From positions 8,054,662-8,118,661 of the forward strand of contig CM034132.1 in NCBI GenBank assembly GCA_019914995.1: 64,000 nt of DNA, given 5' to 3'. Both the position numbers and the translations under genes were made by a program. Positions 37,424 to 49,794 of the stretch are shown here, in pieces (positions within the stretch are counted from its first letter, which is position 1; every line of letters begins with the position of its first letter). The notes below the pieces were generated by a model. It was not told the origin of the DNA, made no database searches, and saw nothing but the letters and a program-made list of their open reading frames with translations. The DNA comes from Acanthochlamys bracteata. Taxonomy: Eukaryota; Streptophyta; Magnoliopsida; Pandanales; Velloziaceae.

Positions 37424-40400
37424 GGAATGCATATTTAAAAGATTTCCATGACATAATAAACCTTAAAATACTGAAGATTTATCTACATGTCTAAAAACAG
37501 CGGCACTAAATCACAAAAAATCTAATAATGAAAAATCTTTAAAGAGATAAGATATAAATATTCTCTCTTCGATTTCCTCAACACCTTTTCAATAATATTT
37601 CTAATTACTCTTTGACCACTCTTCGATCTATCTTCGACCATTTTTTTCAAAAAATATAAATTTGTTCTATTTAGGACATGTTTGCTTAACTTTTTAATTT
37701 AAAATTTTTGAACGAAAGCTGCCGTTTATATATTTTTGCTGAAAAAAATGGCTATTGAATTTTTTATTAAAAAGTTACTTTTTTTTAAATTCTGTTTAGA
37801 TAAATTTTACTATTTAAAATTTTTTTATAAAAAAAATAAAAAATATATTTGACTAAATTTGTGCTTATAAATAAATAAGATATATAATTACTAAAATACT
37901 TTTTATATAAGAAACGATATATTATTAAATTTTTGAATCTATTTTAATATATTATCTAATTTTTTTTAAATTAATTTTATAACATACTTTAAAATATTTT
38001 TGATATTTTTAATAATGTACTTATAAACATATTAATAAATATATTATTTTTATTATTTTTATATTAATTTATAATAATATTTTGAAATTAAAATATATTA
38101 CTATTATTTAATATATCGATTCACCAATGGAAACTAATACATGTTATACAAATGCATCAACAACTCAGAGAATTAAGAAAAAATTAAAATGTATTACGTA
38201 TGTTACATCTCAGAAAATTAAGAATCAAACAACAAAACCTGCAACATACATCTTTGAACGTAATAACTTTACTGTCTCACACAACACAACTAGAAAGAAA
38301 AAGAATATCAATTTGTCCACAAGAAACATGAGGTATTATATTTTCACAATCTCTCTAATCAAACAGCTTCTAAGGAATTCTTGATAGTCCTGAATTGATG
38401 CCTAAAGACTATACAGCAAATAAATCCTTTACATGGTGAAAGTGTACTTTCAAACACTCTAAGAGGTCCAGAACTGTATTAACAGGGTTTCATGAAATCC
38501 AAAACAACACAAGAATGTCAAGATTCCAGCTACACACAACTACCCTAAAAAATATTACACGGATAGAAGCTATGAACGCTACACCCTCTCAATGTGATAT
38601 ACAGGCATAAACAATCTTCTTGCATGCTTGCTGAGTGCCCGCTTTTAGTTCCATAAGCATAAGTTGTACAATCATCGTGTTCGTTGGCTACCTGGGGGCT
38701 TGGATTTAGTTCCATAAGCATTAGCTTCAACTGCTCTGTAAGGCAGTGACCCACTCCAAGAGGCATACCTGAAATGCTCACAGTTCAGAGACTCTAAGAC
38801 TGATGAAAAGAGCAGTACAGATGATTCAATAGTTGGTGTGGTTTGAGCTAAAAAGAGCATCCATAGTATTTCATGGTATCGCTTGTTCAATCAGCAATAA
38901 GCTCAAACCAATCACATAAGCTACAATAAAGTGCATTAAGGAACCTATCCGCCAGAAAAAGATAAATGGTTATTCAATCCATTATTATCAAGAATAAATC
39001 ATTTACAAAATTCCATTAAGTAGCAGTTTTTAGCTTCAAAGAAAACATAGAACTGGATAGTTGAAATAGGAATGAGTGATTTTAAGCATTAAAAAAAGAA
39101 TTACATATAAACTTTAAATAAGAAAAAGAAAAAGATGCTCTTGCCTATTGATCTGCTTGTTATTACTAAAAAAAGCCTCCAAGCGACTGTTGTTATTACT
39201 CATTACTAACGTGCACATTCTTATGTCAATCAATTTTATTTTAAATCTAGTCATTAGTGATAAACAACATACTCATCTGCAACTTAACACAAAACCTGCA
39301 GAAAATTCACAAATTAACACCTTAGTTGTTCCAGCTTAAACGTTACTATTCCTTGCAACACAAAATGAAAGACAATTTAATTATTCCCAAATTCTAGAAA
39401 CAATTCCCAAAATTCTCAGTATTGTTATTATTACACTCAAATACTCATAGATATAACAATTTTACATCATGCAAGATTTCAAAAACAATAATTATAATTA
39501 CGAACAACTACAAAGAATCTACACACATTTACCTCGGAAGTCGCACGAGGGTCATGAAATCCCACATGTTTTAGTTACAAAAATAATTCCAAATGTTTTA
39601 GCTAACCAAAGAAGCATCCTTTCAACACAGATAACAATTATCAACAACCAAATGTGTTAGCTAACTAAGCTTCCAAACAGTTTTGGCTAACTATTGCAGA
39701 GCAAGATTTGACACAATGGTTCAGATTTGAGCAGCATACTGCAACTGAACCCAAATCATTAAACATCAACAGGAATATCTAAAACAGAAAGATGCATCAT
39801 AATCTCAAGATAACTAATACCAGAATAATGAATGTTTGACATTCGTTGGCTAGATAATCAAACTCATTTACTTCAGAACTCCTAAATTACTGACATCTAG
39901 CATACAAAAGAAACAAAAACGATAATTAAAAAAGATAAATCATCAAAGAACAAGCAGAACAAAACCAGAAATCAGCCAAGGATTAGAAATTACTAACTAG
40001 TTCAACGCCGTGAAACTGGATTCAGCTCCTGCAATACCTTGAATTTCTCCAACAAAAATTCTTAGCTGTGAAAACAAACTGAAAACTAAAAGAAGGAAAT
40101 AGTAAACGAATCATCAACAAATAGACGATGAGAAGCTGGATTTTGGATATTTTCAAACAACAAACGCAAACTTTTGAAGTGGATCTAAAAAGGAAAAAAA
40201 AAAAAAAACAACAAAGTCAAGTTGGTTTTAGTCGACAGAAGATAGCGTAAAGAGAGGAAGTTGGTCGACAAGCTGAAGCAGGTTTCTAGGTCGGCACAGA
40301 CTGAACATTCCCAAAACCAATGTTTTAAAGCAACCATTTCTTAATTCTAAAGCATATAAAAGTAAGAAACCAGAAACAAGAAAGATCCATGATTCAAGTA

Positions 40401-41166
40401 GATTACATGAGAGTAGTTGCTCCAATGTTGATGATGATTAACTGGTGATTTTCGATTCCTTGAACCTTGGACTGCAGCAAAAAACCCACGACGAGAAGAC
40501 AAAATTCACTAATAGTGTTATTACCAAAAAATTTTCGGTCATTCAATAGTGAATCAATAAAGGTTATTACCCAAAAAAATCGGTCCCTAACAGTGTTATT
40601 ACCCAAAAAAATTGAATGAAACCAAGAAATCAAGTACCTGTGTATCTCCTTAGCACCGACGAAGGCTTCGAAGATCTCTGATGCACCGCGAACTTGTTTT
40701 GAGCAGAAATCAGCCGGAAGATTTGTTGAGCAGAGATGAAACCGCTGGAAGATTTGTAGTGTTGAGCGAACGGGAGAGTTGAATAGAGTAGTGAATGATC
40801 ATACGCAGCGTAGTGAATGAGAAGTGAACGGCAACGCCGACGGTGGGTGGGCGAGGGCGAGCAGAGACGACAGAGGAGTGAATGCTACACAGACGAGTGA
40901 GAAGTGAATGCGCAGTGAATTAGTGAGAAATGAGTGAGCTGAGTGGATAGCTGAATGGTGAGTAAATTTATATGTATATAATTTGTCAAACTGAGTAAGA
41001 ATAAAATGGTTATTTTTTGTCATAAGACACGAAAAGCTGAAGCATCAGTTTATTTTTTTCAGCAAAACAAGCTGCTTAATTTGACAAAAAGTCATGTTAT
41101 TCAAACACAAACTTTACTGTGGAAACATGCCCTTGTTCTCATTTCTTTCAAAAAAATTTCAACAAG
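37424..41166. other. Region without recognisable protein; possible TIR element
   Basis: Ends near 37673 (GGACATGTTTGC) and 41132 (GAAACATGCCC) are inverted with one mismatch over 10 bp, and TTGCTGAAAAAAAT-like motifs lie just inside both. TTGTTCT occurs just outside each end. Interior ORFs are short; minus-strand donor-like sites (about 40630 and 39530) and a purine-rich GTGAATGAGAAGTGA stretch at 40790-40960 suggest a non-coding transcript. This may be one ~3.46-kb non-autonomous DNA transposon. Confidence 0.35.
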
Positions 41167-41340
41167 GTGATCAAGAAGCTGGTTCCGAATAGGCAAAACT
41201 GCCTGGTTGAGGAGAGTCCTTATCTACTGTGAAGAGGGGAAGGTTGTTCATGACATTACCCTTCAGCTTAGAGATGTTGAAAGCGGTGAAATCGAAGTGC
41301 AGCTGCAGTGGGTGGACGCTCCTGGTGCAAGAAGGTTGTA
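41167..41340 (+). pseudogene. CAR: CAR exon-3 fragment (segmental duplication copy B)
   Basis: Only the distal part of CAR exon 3 is present, starting GTGATCAAGAAGCTGGTTCC, with its 3' UTR continuing to about 41641. One extra T in the stretch matching GAGAGTCCTATCTACTG breaks the frame, and the start and first two exons are absent. It still has the base that CAR-2 lost near 34075, showing that the CAR-2 change is a deletion. Confidence 0.9.
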
Positions 41341-41641
41341 GTGATCATTAAAGTAAATGCTGTTGTTATTTCTATTTTGATGCTTTTGTATAGTAGCTTT
41401 AAGACCCTCTGCTGTAGTTTGATTCTGTATATATATAACCTAAATCTGAAGCACAACTTTTTGCGTTGCTCCCGCCGTTGTCGTATGTATGAAATGTCGG
41501 AGAGTGCTAAAATATGAAGTTCCATTAAAAAGAAATTGATTGCGGAATTTTTAAAAAGCGAATTTATTTTTTATTTTACACAAGTGCGAGTGATAACATA
41601 GACGTTGGTTCGAAGAAGAACAATCTAAGTCTTTATACATT

Positions 41642-42032
41642 TGTTATGATTCCACAGGGAATCACAAGGCAACCAAGAAGAGTTCACGGTAAAAGAACAA
41701 GCAACATAAAACATAGTGTAAAAGAAAGAAAGAAAACACGAGCTATTCTAGTAAAAAGTAAATTAGATTCAAGACATAATCCCCCCATGCTCCAACAAAC
41801 CATCTATATAAGCATGAACAGGGGGACAGCACAATATCATAAAATCTTCCTAGGAAACAAGAATAGTAACTGTATACGTAGAATATATCTTGCGGTATCC
41901 AATGACCATCACCAAAGCCATGCAGCATACTATCCTTGGTAATAATGAGTTGCCTATGCCTATGCTGTCTGGGAACAGTGGTGCGCAGCCTAAGAGAATG
42001 CCAAAGGACATGCATCAGCCTGGTGTGTATCA
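41642..42032 (-). repeat. Outer element 3' LTR (391 bp)
   Basis: Begins TGTTATGATTCC and ends GTGTGTATCA as read on the plus strand. It differs from the other outer LTR by one missing T (GAGTTCAC versus GAGTTTCAC) and one substitution (CATAGTG versus CATAGGG), with no other difference found by reading through both. Confidence 0.95.
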
Positions 42033-42129
42033 TTCCCACCCTCTTGAGACACAACTTCGTCCTCTAAGTCAAAACACGATCGTACAGAGGCAAAATGCTC
42101 CTAAAGGACATCAGGTCAAGCAAATTTCG
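42033..42129 (-). pseudogene. pol C-terminal remnant and PPT of the outer element
   Basis: On the minus strand this piece reads LEDEVVSQEGGND into the LTR, like the tail of plant gypsy polyproteins (LEDKV..EGGND). This suggests the outer element descends from a gypsy element that lost its pol. The purine tract next to the LTR is the likely PPT. The TTTCG at 42125-42129 is the left TSD of the inner element. Confidence 0.6.
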
Positions 42130-44636
42130 TATAATAACTATAATTTTGTGGACCGTAGAAAATTATTGTAAAAAATAGTGGTCCTAATATGTAATATTTT
42201 TTGTTTTTATTTTTATTTTTTTCTTTTTCCTTCCTTTCTCACTGTTTTGCTCTAACCCATCTGCCGCCACTGCTCCGGCTCCTCTCCGGCGTGAAATCAA
42301 CCCCTTCCTGCGATATTCACTTTATTTCATCTTCTCAAGCTATCTTTTTTCTCATTTCCGGTAGTCCTTATTAATTCTGGCGAGTTACGCCGTGCGGGAC
42401 AAATTTTCAAAATTTGTCCGGCTATTTTGCCGGCGTTCCGGTTAGGGTAAGTAGTTAGAAACGTTCCCCTAACTTGCTAAGTCTTTTTCCTCATTTATTT
42501 GCGTTCATTTTCAGCTCCGTTAGTTGATTTCGTGTGAGTTCGCCGCCGGACGTTATTTCGTCAATTCCGGTCGCCGGCGACAAAATTTAAACTCGTCGTT
42601 TATTCCATTGGATTCTACTAGCGGTGTTGGTCATTTGAACGCACTTGGCCGGAACCATAGCTTGCCGGAATCCGGCGAACTTTTCTGGCAAACTTTCTGG
42701 TGACTTGGTTAGGTGAGTTAAAAAATACTTACTTCGCGTATTTGTAATTATTATTAAATGAATTATTAATTCGTTTTGATTTAGAAAATCATTGGATTGA
42801 AAATACGCGACTTGTTGCCGATTCAAATCATTTTAGCATTCGATCGTCTCACCTCGTCGGTAAGCTTTTTGGATTCGTTAGTTAGTACTTATTGTGTAGT
42901 GGATTAGGAATTTGATAAACCGTTGAACGAATAAAATTTTAGAATGGTTCACCATATGATATTGAACATTGGATTCAAACTTAATTAGGTATTTATTATA
43001 AATATTTGATTTAGCTTTCATTAGCGTGCTTATTATTGAATATGCCCGTATGCACGTTAGGTGGTATGAGTGACTTGAATTCGAACGGTGTGGCTTAGAG
43101 TTGACAGTTGATATAAATACTTGTTTGGATTACAGGTGAGGGTTACCGTGCCACCTTTTCTTCCTAAATTAACGTTAGGCTTTCGGCACAGGTAGCATTC
43201 ATTTTGGAAATCCTGGCGTACTTTGTCATTCTCGTTATATATTATGATTTATCCTTCATGCTACATATGCCTGTCTATATTTAGATTTATTTCACATCAT
43301 GTTTATAGTTAGTACTAGCATGTTTACATAATGTAAACTATGTGGCATAATTATGAGAATATGCTATATACATGTCAATATTTTCCTTTCATATATGTAT
43401 AAGTGTAATCACGATAGCATTGAAGGCATTGGGCATAGCATGTTCATTGAGTGAAAATCTATTATGTTACATCTACTTGTTAGGGACTGCATTGGTATGG
43501 GACAATGCAAAACCTAACAGGTACTGTCATAACATATTATATTATGTATGCTTGAATGAGATATTGATACGGTGGGTCCTAGGAGATACTAGGCACTGAA
43601 ATATATGGATAGCCGATGAGTCTTAGGACATACTGGGCATCGAGTTATAAGATATAGATTGTCGGTGGGTCCTAGGACATTAGGCACCGAGCTGTGATGA
43701 TATTACTTGCCGGTGGGTCCTAGAATATACTAGGCATTGAGCTTGTCCGTGGTTTGATATATATAAAGTATTATGTATGTATGCTTGTATGATATACCCG
43801 GTAGCGTGATGTGAGTTGGAGATGTGATCTCACTCGATCGCCTATTTTGTATGATTGTTACACTTGATGCATCCGCATACTTCATTACATATATTTGCTT
43901 GTATGGGTGCACTATATATATATGAATATATATTATAACCTTGAGAGTGTCGCACAATATTGTTTCATATTATCGTATATCTCTGCTAAGAACTGAGTCG
44001 GTATGAGACGATTCAGGACTTAGTAGAACCTGATCTGATCTATTGTTGCATCTACTTCATGTAGATAGTACTATAATGCCTGCTTAATGCATTATCTAAA
44101 TTGGGCATTCTGCTGTTTTACCTCACTGAGACTGGGCTCACCCTCTTTTCTCTTCTTTGGCCTCTCCCAAATAGATCAGAAGCTAGCGGGCGCTGATTAG
44201 ACTCAATATTGCTGGACCGAGAGCGTACGGAGGGTATTTTATAAAACTTTTGGTATGTAGTTAGCTCTGTAATCCTCGAAGAACATTGACTTTTCTTGTA
44301 CTTTATTGTATGTGATATTGCGATGGTATTTATTTTGGATTGTAATAGATGTTACGGCTACCGGTAGCCACTAGTGGTATTTTGTTTGCGAAAATGATTT
44401 TTATGCTGTTCGTTTTTTTTTCTTGTTTTAGATTTTTGATGATAAGTATAATTATTATTATTTGTACAGATTCTCCCTATTAAATTTTTAGGGAAGATCA
44501 TGTCAAAATTTTTCGAATATTGGTAATTTAGTTTTATTGAGTTTTGGGTCAGGCTTACTGGATTAGGTCGAGTTTGAGCTTTGTCTAGACTTGGTTTAGT
44601 CCAATGCCGGTTAGGGTCTAGTTTTGGGTCTTGACA
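42130..44636 (+). repeat. Inner gypsy 5' LTR
   Basis: Ends GGGTCTTGACA just before the PBS. It starts TATAATAACT where the other LTR starts TGTAATAACT, so the canonical TG has been altered. Carries an internal tandem repeat at about 43565-43750. Confidence 0.93.
43565..43750. repeat. Internal ~50-bp tandem repeat in the gypsy LTR
   Basis: Four diverged copies of a unit like GGTGGGTCCTAGGAxATACTAGGCACxGAG. The same array occurs in the 3' LTR at about 51222-51408, so it predates insertion. Confidence 0.75.
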
Positions 44637-44639
44637 ATA

Positions 44640-44652
44640 TGGTATCAGAGCC
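44640..44652 (+). other. Primer binding site (tRNA-Met type)
   Basis: TGGTATCAGAGCC lies 3 nt after the end of the 5' LTR, the usual plant initiator-Met PBS for reverse transcription. Confidence 0.9.
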
Positions 44653-44746
44653 AGGTCGGTTTTAAGAGGTTACAGAGCTTAGATTAATTGCATTTGCATA
44701 ATTCGATTGTTTCGTTTTAACGATAAAATTTTATATAGGATTTACG

Positions 44747-46190
44747 ATGCCACCTAGACATAGACGAGGAAGTTTGTCCACAAGTTCCGAAATTACTGCG
44801 GGGGCTAGAGGACGCACTTCTATGCGTCGTGCATCTTCCACGAGACCTACAGCTCCCGAGGCGAGTAGTAGTGGAGGTTCTATAGCTGAATTGCGAGCTG
44901 AGATTGATGCTTTTCGTGAGGAGATGATGCGTGTAGTTCGGCAGTCAGTGTCAGCAGCTTTGGCTCAGACAATAACCTTAGGTGATAAACCTAGTGGACC
45001 TACAGTTTCTACTATACCAGATCCTCCAGTGCTCAAGGATAGTGCGCCGGTTGTTTAGGAACAGCAGATTCCGGCGATGGTGAATATTTCAGGTGGTAGT
45101 CATGGTGTTTTGGGAGGTTCAGTTACTGTTCCTCTACAAGTGTCGATAAAGATGTTTATGGAGCAGAACCCGCCTGAGTTTTATGGAGAACACTATGATG
45201 ATCCTGAGATATTTCTCACCAAACTACGTAAAATCAAAGATGTGCTACACTGCTCCCCTGAGAGGATGCTAGAATTTGCTGTGTACCGATTGGAAGGCTT
45301 AGCCCAATTCTGGTATGAAACAGTGATGAGTTCTAGAGCAGTGAGTTCGGGCCCTATGACATGGACTGAGTTTCTGAAGTTGTTTCTCGACAGGTTCCTT
45401 CCCATCAGTTTGAGGGACAGTAGGATTGAGTATGCCGAAGGCATACAACAGTTGGACATGCCTGTTTGGGAGTACATTCAAGAGTTCAACAGATGCATAC
45501 CCTATGCTCCTCATTTGTTTAATAAAGAGAAGGAGAAGATTTGTCGTTTTATGAAGGGCTTGAACCGTGAATTATTTTTGGCTCTTTGTGGCTCTTCTTT
45601 AGAGACAGTTGCACAGACTTTTGATGCTACTGTTAAGGCAGAGGCTGGACTTATAGCTCGAGGTGAAATGGAACCTAAGAGGTTGAGAATAGGTGGGCAG
45701 CTTAGTCGTGCTACTTCAAAGAGAGGAAGACAAGGCCAGAGACATGGGCAGAAACAAAGCTAGAGACAAGTTCAAGAACAGATGCAGGTTCATAGAGTGC
45801 CGTATTGCAGAGATTGTGGACGTCATCATTTTGCACCTTGTCCTCCCTCACGTACTGATTGCTATAAGTGTGGCTTGGAAGGCCATCATAAGTCTGAATG
45901 CTCTTATGCTGCGGTACAAGCAGGATATAGTAGAGGACCCTTACCCCCGCCGGCTCTTCCAGCACCTGCGCCTATTGTTGCACAGCCCTTAGGTCAGCGT
46001 GCTCCTTATAGAGGTGAACGAGGGCGAGGCGGCTGTGCCCGAGGGTTTGGGCGAGGTCATCAGGTCCGTGGTGGTCGTGGAGCTTATAGAGGAGGACCCA
46101 TCTTAACGCAATCTGTTAGTACACCTGCCGTAGCTGCGTTGTGCGCTGTGACTCGTCAGGACGCTCAGGCATCGAATGCGGTTGTGACTG
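44747..46190 (+). pseudogene. gag: gag of the inner gypsy element
   Basis: Starts ATG at 44747 (MPPRHRRGS). One frame runs through capsid-like sequence (NPPEFYGEHYDDPEIF, VYRLEGLAQFWYETV, FLDRFLPISLRDS) and a zinc knuckle CYKCGLEGHHKSEC (CX2CX4HX4C), then a Gly/Arg-rich tail. Two TAG stops (45056 and 45761) break it in frame. The frame ends at a candidate intron (46191-46305). Confidence 0.9.
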
Positions 46191-46305
46191 GTATATTCTT
46201 ATTCGTTTTTATAAGTTTATTCTTTCTGTATCGCATGCATAATGTGATTCTATTTGCTTTATGTCAACATAGGGATTAGATTTTAAATCACGCTATAGGT
46301 ATTAG
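46191..46305 (+). other. Candidate intron between gag and protease
   Basis: A 115-bp AT-rich block with GT at 46191 and AG at 46304-46305. Removing it joins the gag frame (one base, G, at 46190) to the protease frame (GA at 46306) exactly in phase. Left in, gag stops at 46277. Splicing is inferred only. Confidence 0.45.
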
Positions 46306-49300
46306 GAATTCGTGACTTTGACGTTTCAAGCATAGTGATGATTCTTGGTGAAAGAGCGAACGCATTGTTTGATTCTGATTCAACGCACTCTTACGTGTCA
46401 CGTGTCTTCGCCTCTAAGATTAATGCTAATTCGGAACCATTAGCGACTCCTTTCATGGTGTCAACGCCGACGAATGATATGTTCCGAACAGATTTGGTGC
46501 TTAGCGCTTGTGTGGTTGAGATTGAGGGTCATGAGATGCCGGCCATTTGATATTATTGAATATGACAGATTTTGATGTGCTCCTTGGGATGGATTGGCTC
46601 GCCTCTTATCATGCTTCGGTAGATTGCTTTAGCAAATCTGTGAAGTTCCGAATAGACGGAGAGCTTGAGTTTAGCTTTCAAGGAGATCATCCTTCGGCTC
46701 CTAATAACTTGATCTCTTGGTTAGATGCTCGTAGATTTTTGAGGAAGGGGTATAGTTCTTATCTTGCCTGGGTTTGTGATCGCAGTAGTTCAGAAAGCGA
46801 AATTAATGCAATCCCAGTGGTACGAGATTTTCCAGAGGTGTTTCCTGAGGATCTTGAGAAACTACCACCGGACAAGGAGGTTGAGTTTTGTATTGACTTG
46901 GTGCCTGATGCAAAGCCAATCTCTATGCCTCCATACCGTATGTCTCCTACTGAGTTGAAGGAATTGAAGAGTCAACTTGATGATCTATTAGAAAAGAGTT
47001 TTATTCGTCCTAGTGTGTCTCCTTGGGTTGCACCTGTATTATTTGTGCGGAAGAAGGACGGATCCCTTAAAATGTGCATTGACTATAGACAGCTAAATAA
47101 GTTAACGGTTCGGAATCGGTACCCTCTACCCCGGATAGACGATTTGTTTGATCAGCTTGAGGGAGCATGTTGCTTCTCGAAGATCGATCTTCGTTCGGGG
47201 TACTACCAGTTGAAGGTGAGGGGAGAAGACGTACCAAAGACAGTTTTCAGAACTAGATATGGACATTATAAATTTTTGGTGATGTCTTTCGGGTTAACTA
47301 ATGCCCCTGCAGCTTTTATGGACCTTATGAATAGGGTGTTCAAGTCATACCTGGATAGGTTCGTGGTTATTTTTATCGACGATGTATTAGTTTACTCCAG
47401 GAGTAAGGAGGAGCATGCTGAGCATTTGCGGATTGTATTACAAATATTGAAGGAGAAAGAATTATATGCCAAGCTGTCTAAGTGTGAGTTTTGGCTGGAT
47501 CGTGTTACCTTTTTAGGACATGTTGTTTCCGGATCAGGGATTACTGTGGACCCACAGAAGATAGAGGCTATAAAGAACTGGGGTATACCAAAGAATGTCG
47601 TAGAGGTTCGTAGTTTTCTTGGATTAGCCGGATATTATAGAAGATTTGTTTAGGATTTTTCCAAGATAGCTACACCCTTGACTAGTTTGACTCGCAAGGG
47701 AGTAAAGTTTCTTTGGAGCGATAAGTGTGAGGAGAGCTTCCAAAAACTAAAAGCATGTTTGACTTCAGCGCCAGTCCTTGTACTACCGGTTAGCGGGGGT
47801 GGTTTTCAAGTGTATTGTAATGCATCTGGAGTTGGCTTGGGTTGTGTGTTAATGCAGCAAGGTCGTGTCATTGCTTACGCCTCTCGATAGCTTAAGAAGC
47901 ATGAGCAAAATTATCCAACGCATGATTTGGAATTAGCCGCTGTTGTGTTTGCACTTAAGATCTGGAGGCATTACTTGTATGGTGAGTCGTGCGAGATTTA
48001 TACTGATCATAAGAGCTTAAAATATATCTTTGATCATAAAGAACTGAATTTGAGGCAGAGGTGTTGGTTAGAACTGTTGAAAGATTACGATTGCACGATT
48101 CTCTATCACCCGGGGAAAGCCAACGTGGTGGCAGATGCTTTAAGTCGTAAGTCCGCGGGAAGTTTGGCCCATCTTACGGCGGTACCTCGACCTCTAGCTT
48201 ATGACCTAGATTGGCTTCAAATGAGTGGCTTGAGATTGGAGGCTAGACCTGGAGCTTGGTTTGCCCACTTGGCGGTGCGTTCTGTTTTGAAGGATAGGAT
48301 TATGGCTGGACAGAAGCGGGACCAGCAGTTGGCCAAGTTAGCCGATCAAGTCAAAGCGGGTGTTGTCAATGAGTTTTCTATTGACGCTGATGGTATTGTT
48401 TGGTGTGGCTCCAGATTATGTGTTCCAGATGTTGATGATCTGCGTCGTGAGATTTTAGAGGAGGCACATAAGTCTGCATATTCAGTTCATCCGGGTTCTA
48501 CTAAGATGTATCATGATCTGAAGCAATTATATTGGTGGAGTGGTTTGAAGAGAGACGTTGCCGATTATGTCTCTCGTTGCCTTACTTGTCAATCTGTAAA
48601 GGTAGAACATCGAAAGCCTGGAGGATTGTTGCAGCCTTTACCTATTCCCGAGTGGAAGTGGGACCATATTTGTATGGATTTCGTGATAGGACTATCTCGA
48701 ACTCCGCAAGGTTATGATTCTATTTGGGTGATTGTGGATCGATTGACCAAGAGTGCACATTTCTTACCCGTTCGGATCACTTACGATGCGACTCGATATG
48801 CAGAGTTATATGTGAAGAAGATAGTGAAGTTGCACGGTATTCCTTTGACGATTGTTTCAGATCGTGGGGCACAGTTCACTTCTCGTTTTTGGGGTAAGAT
48901 CCAGCGAGCACTTGGTACCAAGTTGACTTACAGTACAGCTTTTCATCCGCAGACAGACGGGCTAATCTGAGCGTACAATTCAGACTTTAGAAGACATGTT
49001 ACGCTCTTATGCACTCGAGTTGGGACAATCTTAAGATAAACATTTGTCACTAGTGGAGTTTGCCTATAATAACAGCTTTCAGGCTAGTATTCAAATGGCT
49101 CCGTTTGAGGACTTGTACGGTAGAAAGTGTAGATCACCAGTTTGTTGGTTCGAAAGTCGAGAAGCCAATAAACTTTCGCCAAATATTATTCGCGACACTA
49201 CTGAGAAGATTAAGCTAGTCCGAGAGCGAATGGCTGCAGCTCAGAGTAGGCAGAAAGCCTATGCAGATCCTAAGCGTTGTGCTATATCCTTTTCTATTGG

Positions 49301-49718
49301 CGATGAGGTTTTTTTGCGAGTTTCCCCAATGAAAGGTATTCTACGATTTGGAAAGAAGGGGAAACTCAGCCCTAGATTCATTAGCCCCTTTGAGATCATA
49401 GAACGCATAGGCGAGGTTGCTTATAGGTTAGCCTTGCCCTCGAGTCTAACAGGTGTGCATCCGGTGTTTCATGTATCGATGCTTCGTAGGTGCTTGCGTG
49501 ATCCGTCTCACTTGGTCGAGCCAATTGTTGGGCAGATACAAGAAGATCTAACTTATGAAGAACTTCCAGAGGCTATTTTAGATCGTCAAATACGTCGGTT
49601 ACGGAGACGAGAGTTACCTTTTGTCTTGGTACTTTGGAAGAACCATTTGCGTAGGGAAGCAACGTGGGAGTTAGAAGTTGAAATGGAAGCGAAATATCCT
49701 TGGTTATTCACTTCTTGA
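46306..49718 (+). pseudogene. pol: pol of the inner gypsy: PR, RT, RNase H, integrase, chromodomain
   Basis: Domain order is visible. Protease is near 46370 (FDSDSTHSYVS). RT spans about 46870-47420 ([33 protein letters not shown]). RNase H spans about 47800-48150 ([24 protein letters not shown]). Integrase spans about 48450-49250 with the HHCC zinc region (CLTC), [16 protein letters not shown] and FHPQTDG. A chromodomain-like end follows at about 49530-49715 (LPFVLVLWKNHLRREATWE). Breaks: frameshifts near 46547 and 48962; stops at 47651, 47888 and 49032. The protease motif has Asp for the usual Gly after DS, and RNase H has Asn where the first catalytic Asp is expected. The product cannot be functional as read. 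Confidence 0.93.
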
Positions 49719-49794
49719 GGTATAAGTTCTTCTCTTCTTTTATTAGAAAATTCGAGGACGAATTTTTAAATACGAGGGTTATATTGTAATAACT

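Noticed and set aside
38545-38890. Minus-strand ORFs of 72-78 aa
   Set aside because: No recognisable domain; they overlap a short direct repeat (TTTAGTTCCATAAGCAT) and may belong to a non-coding transposon transcript.
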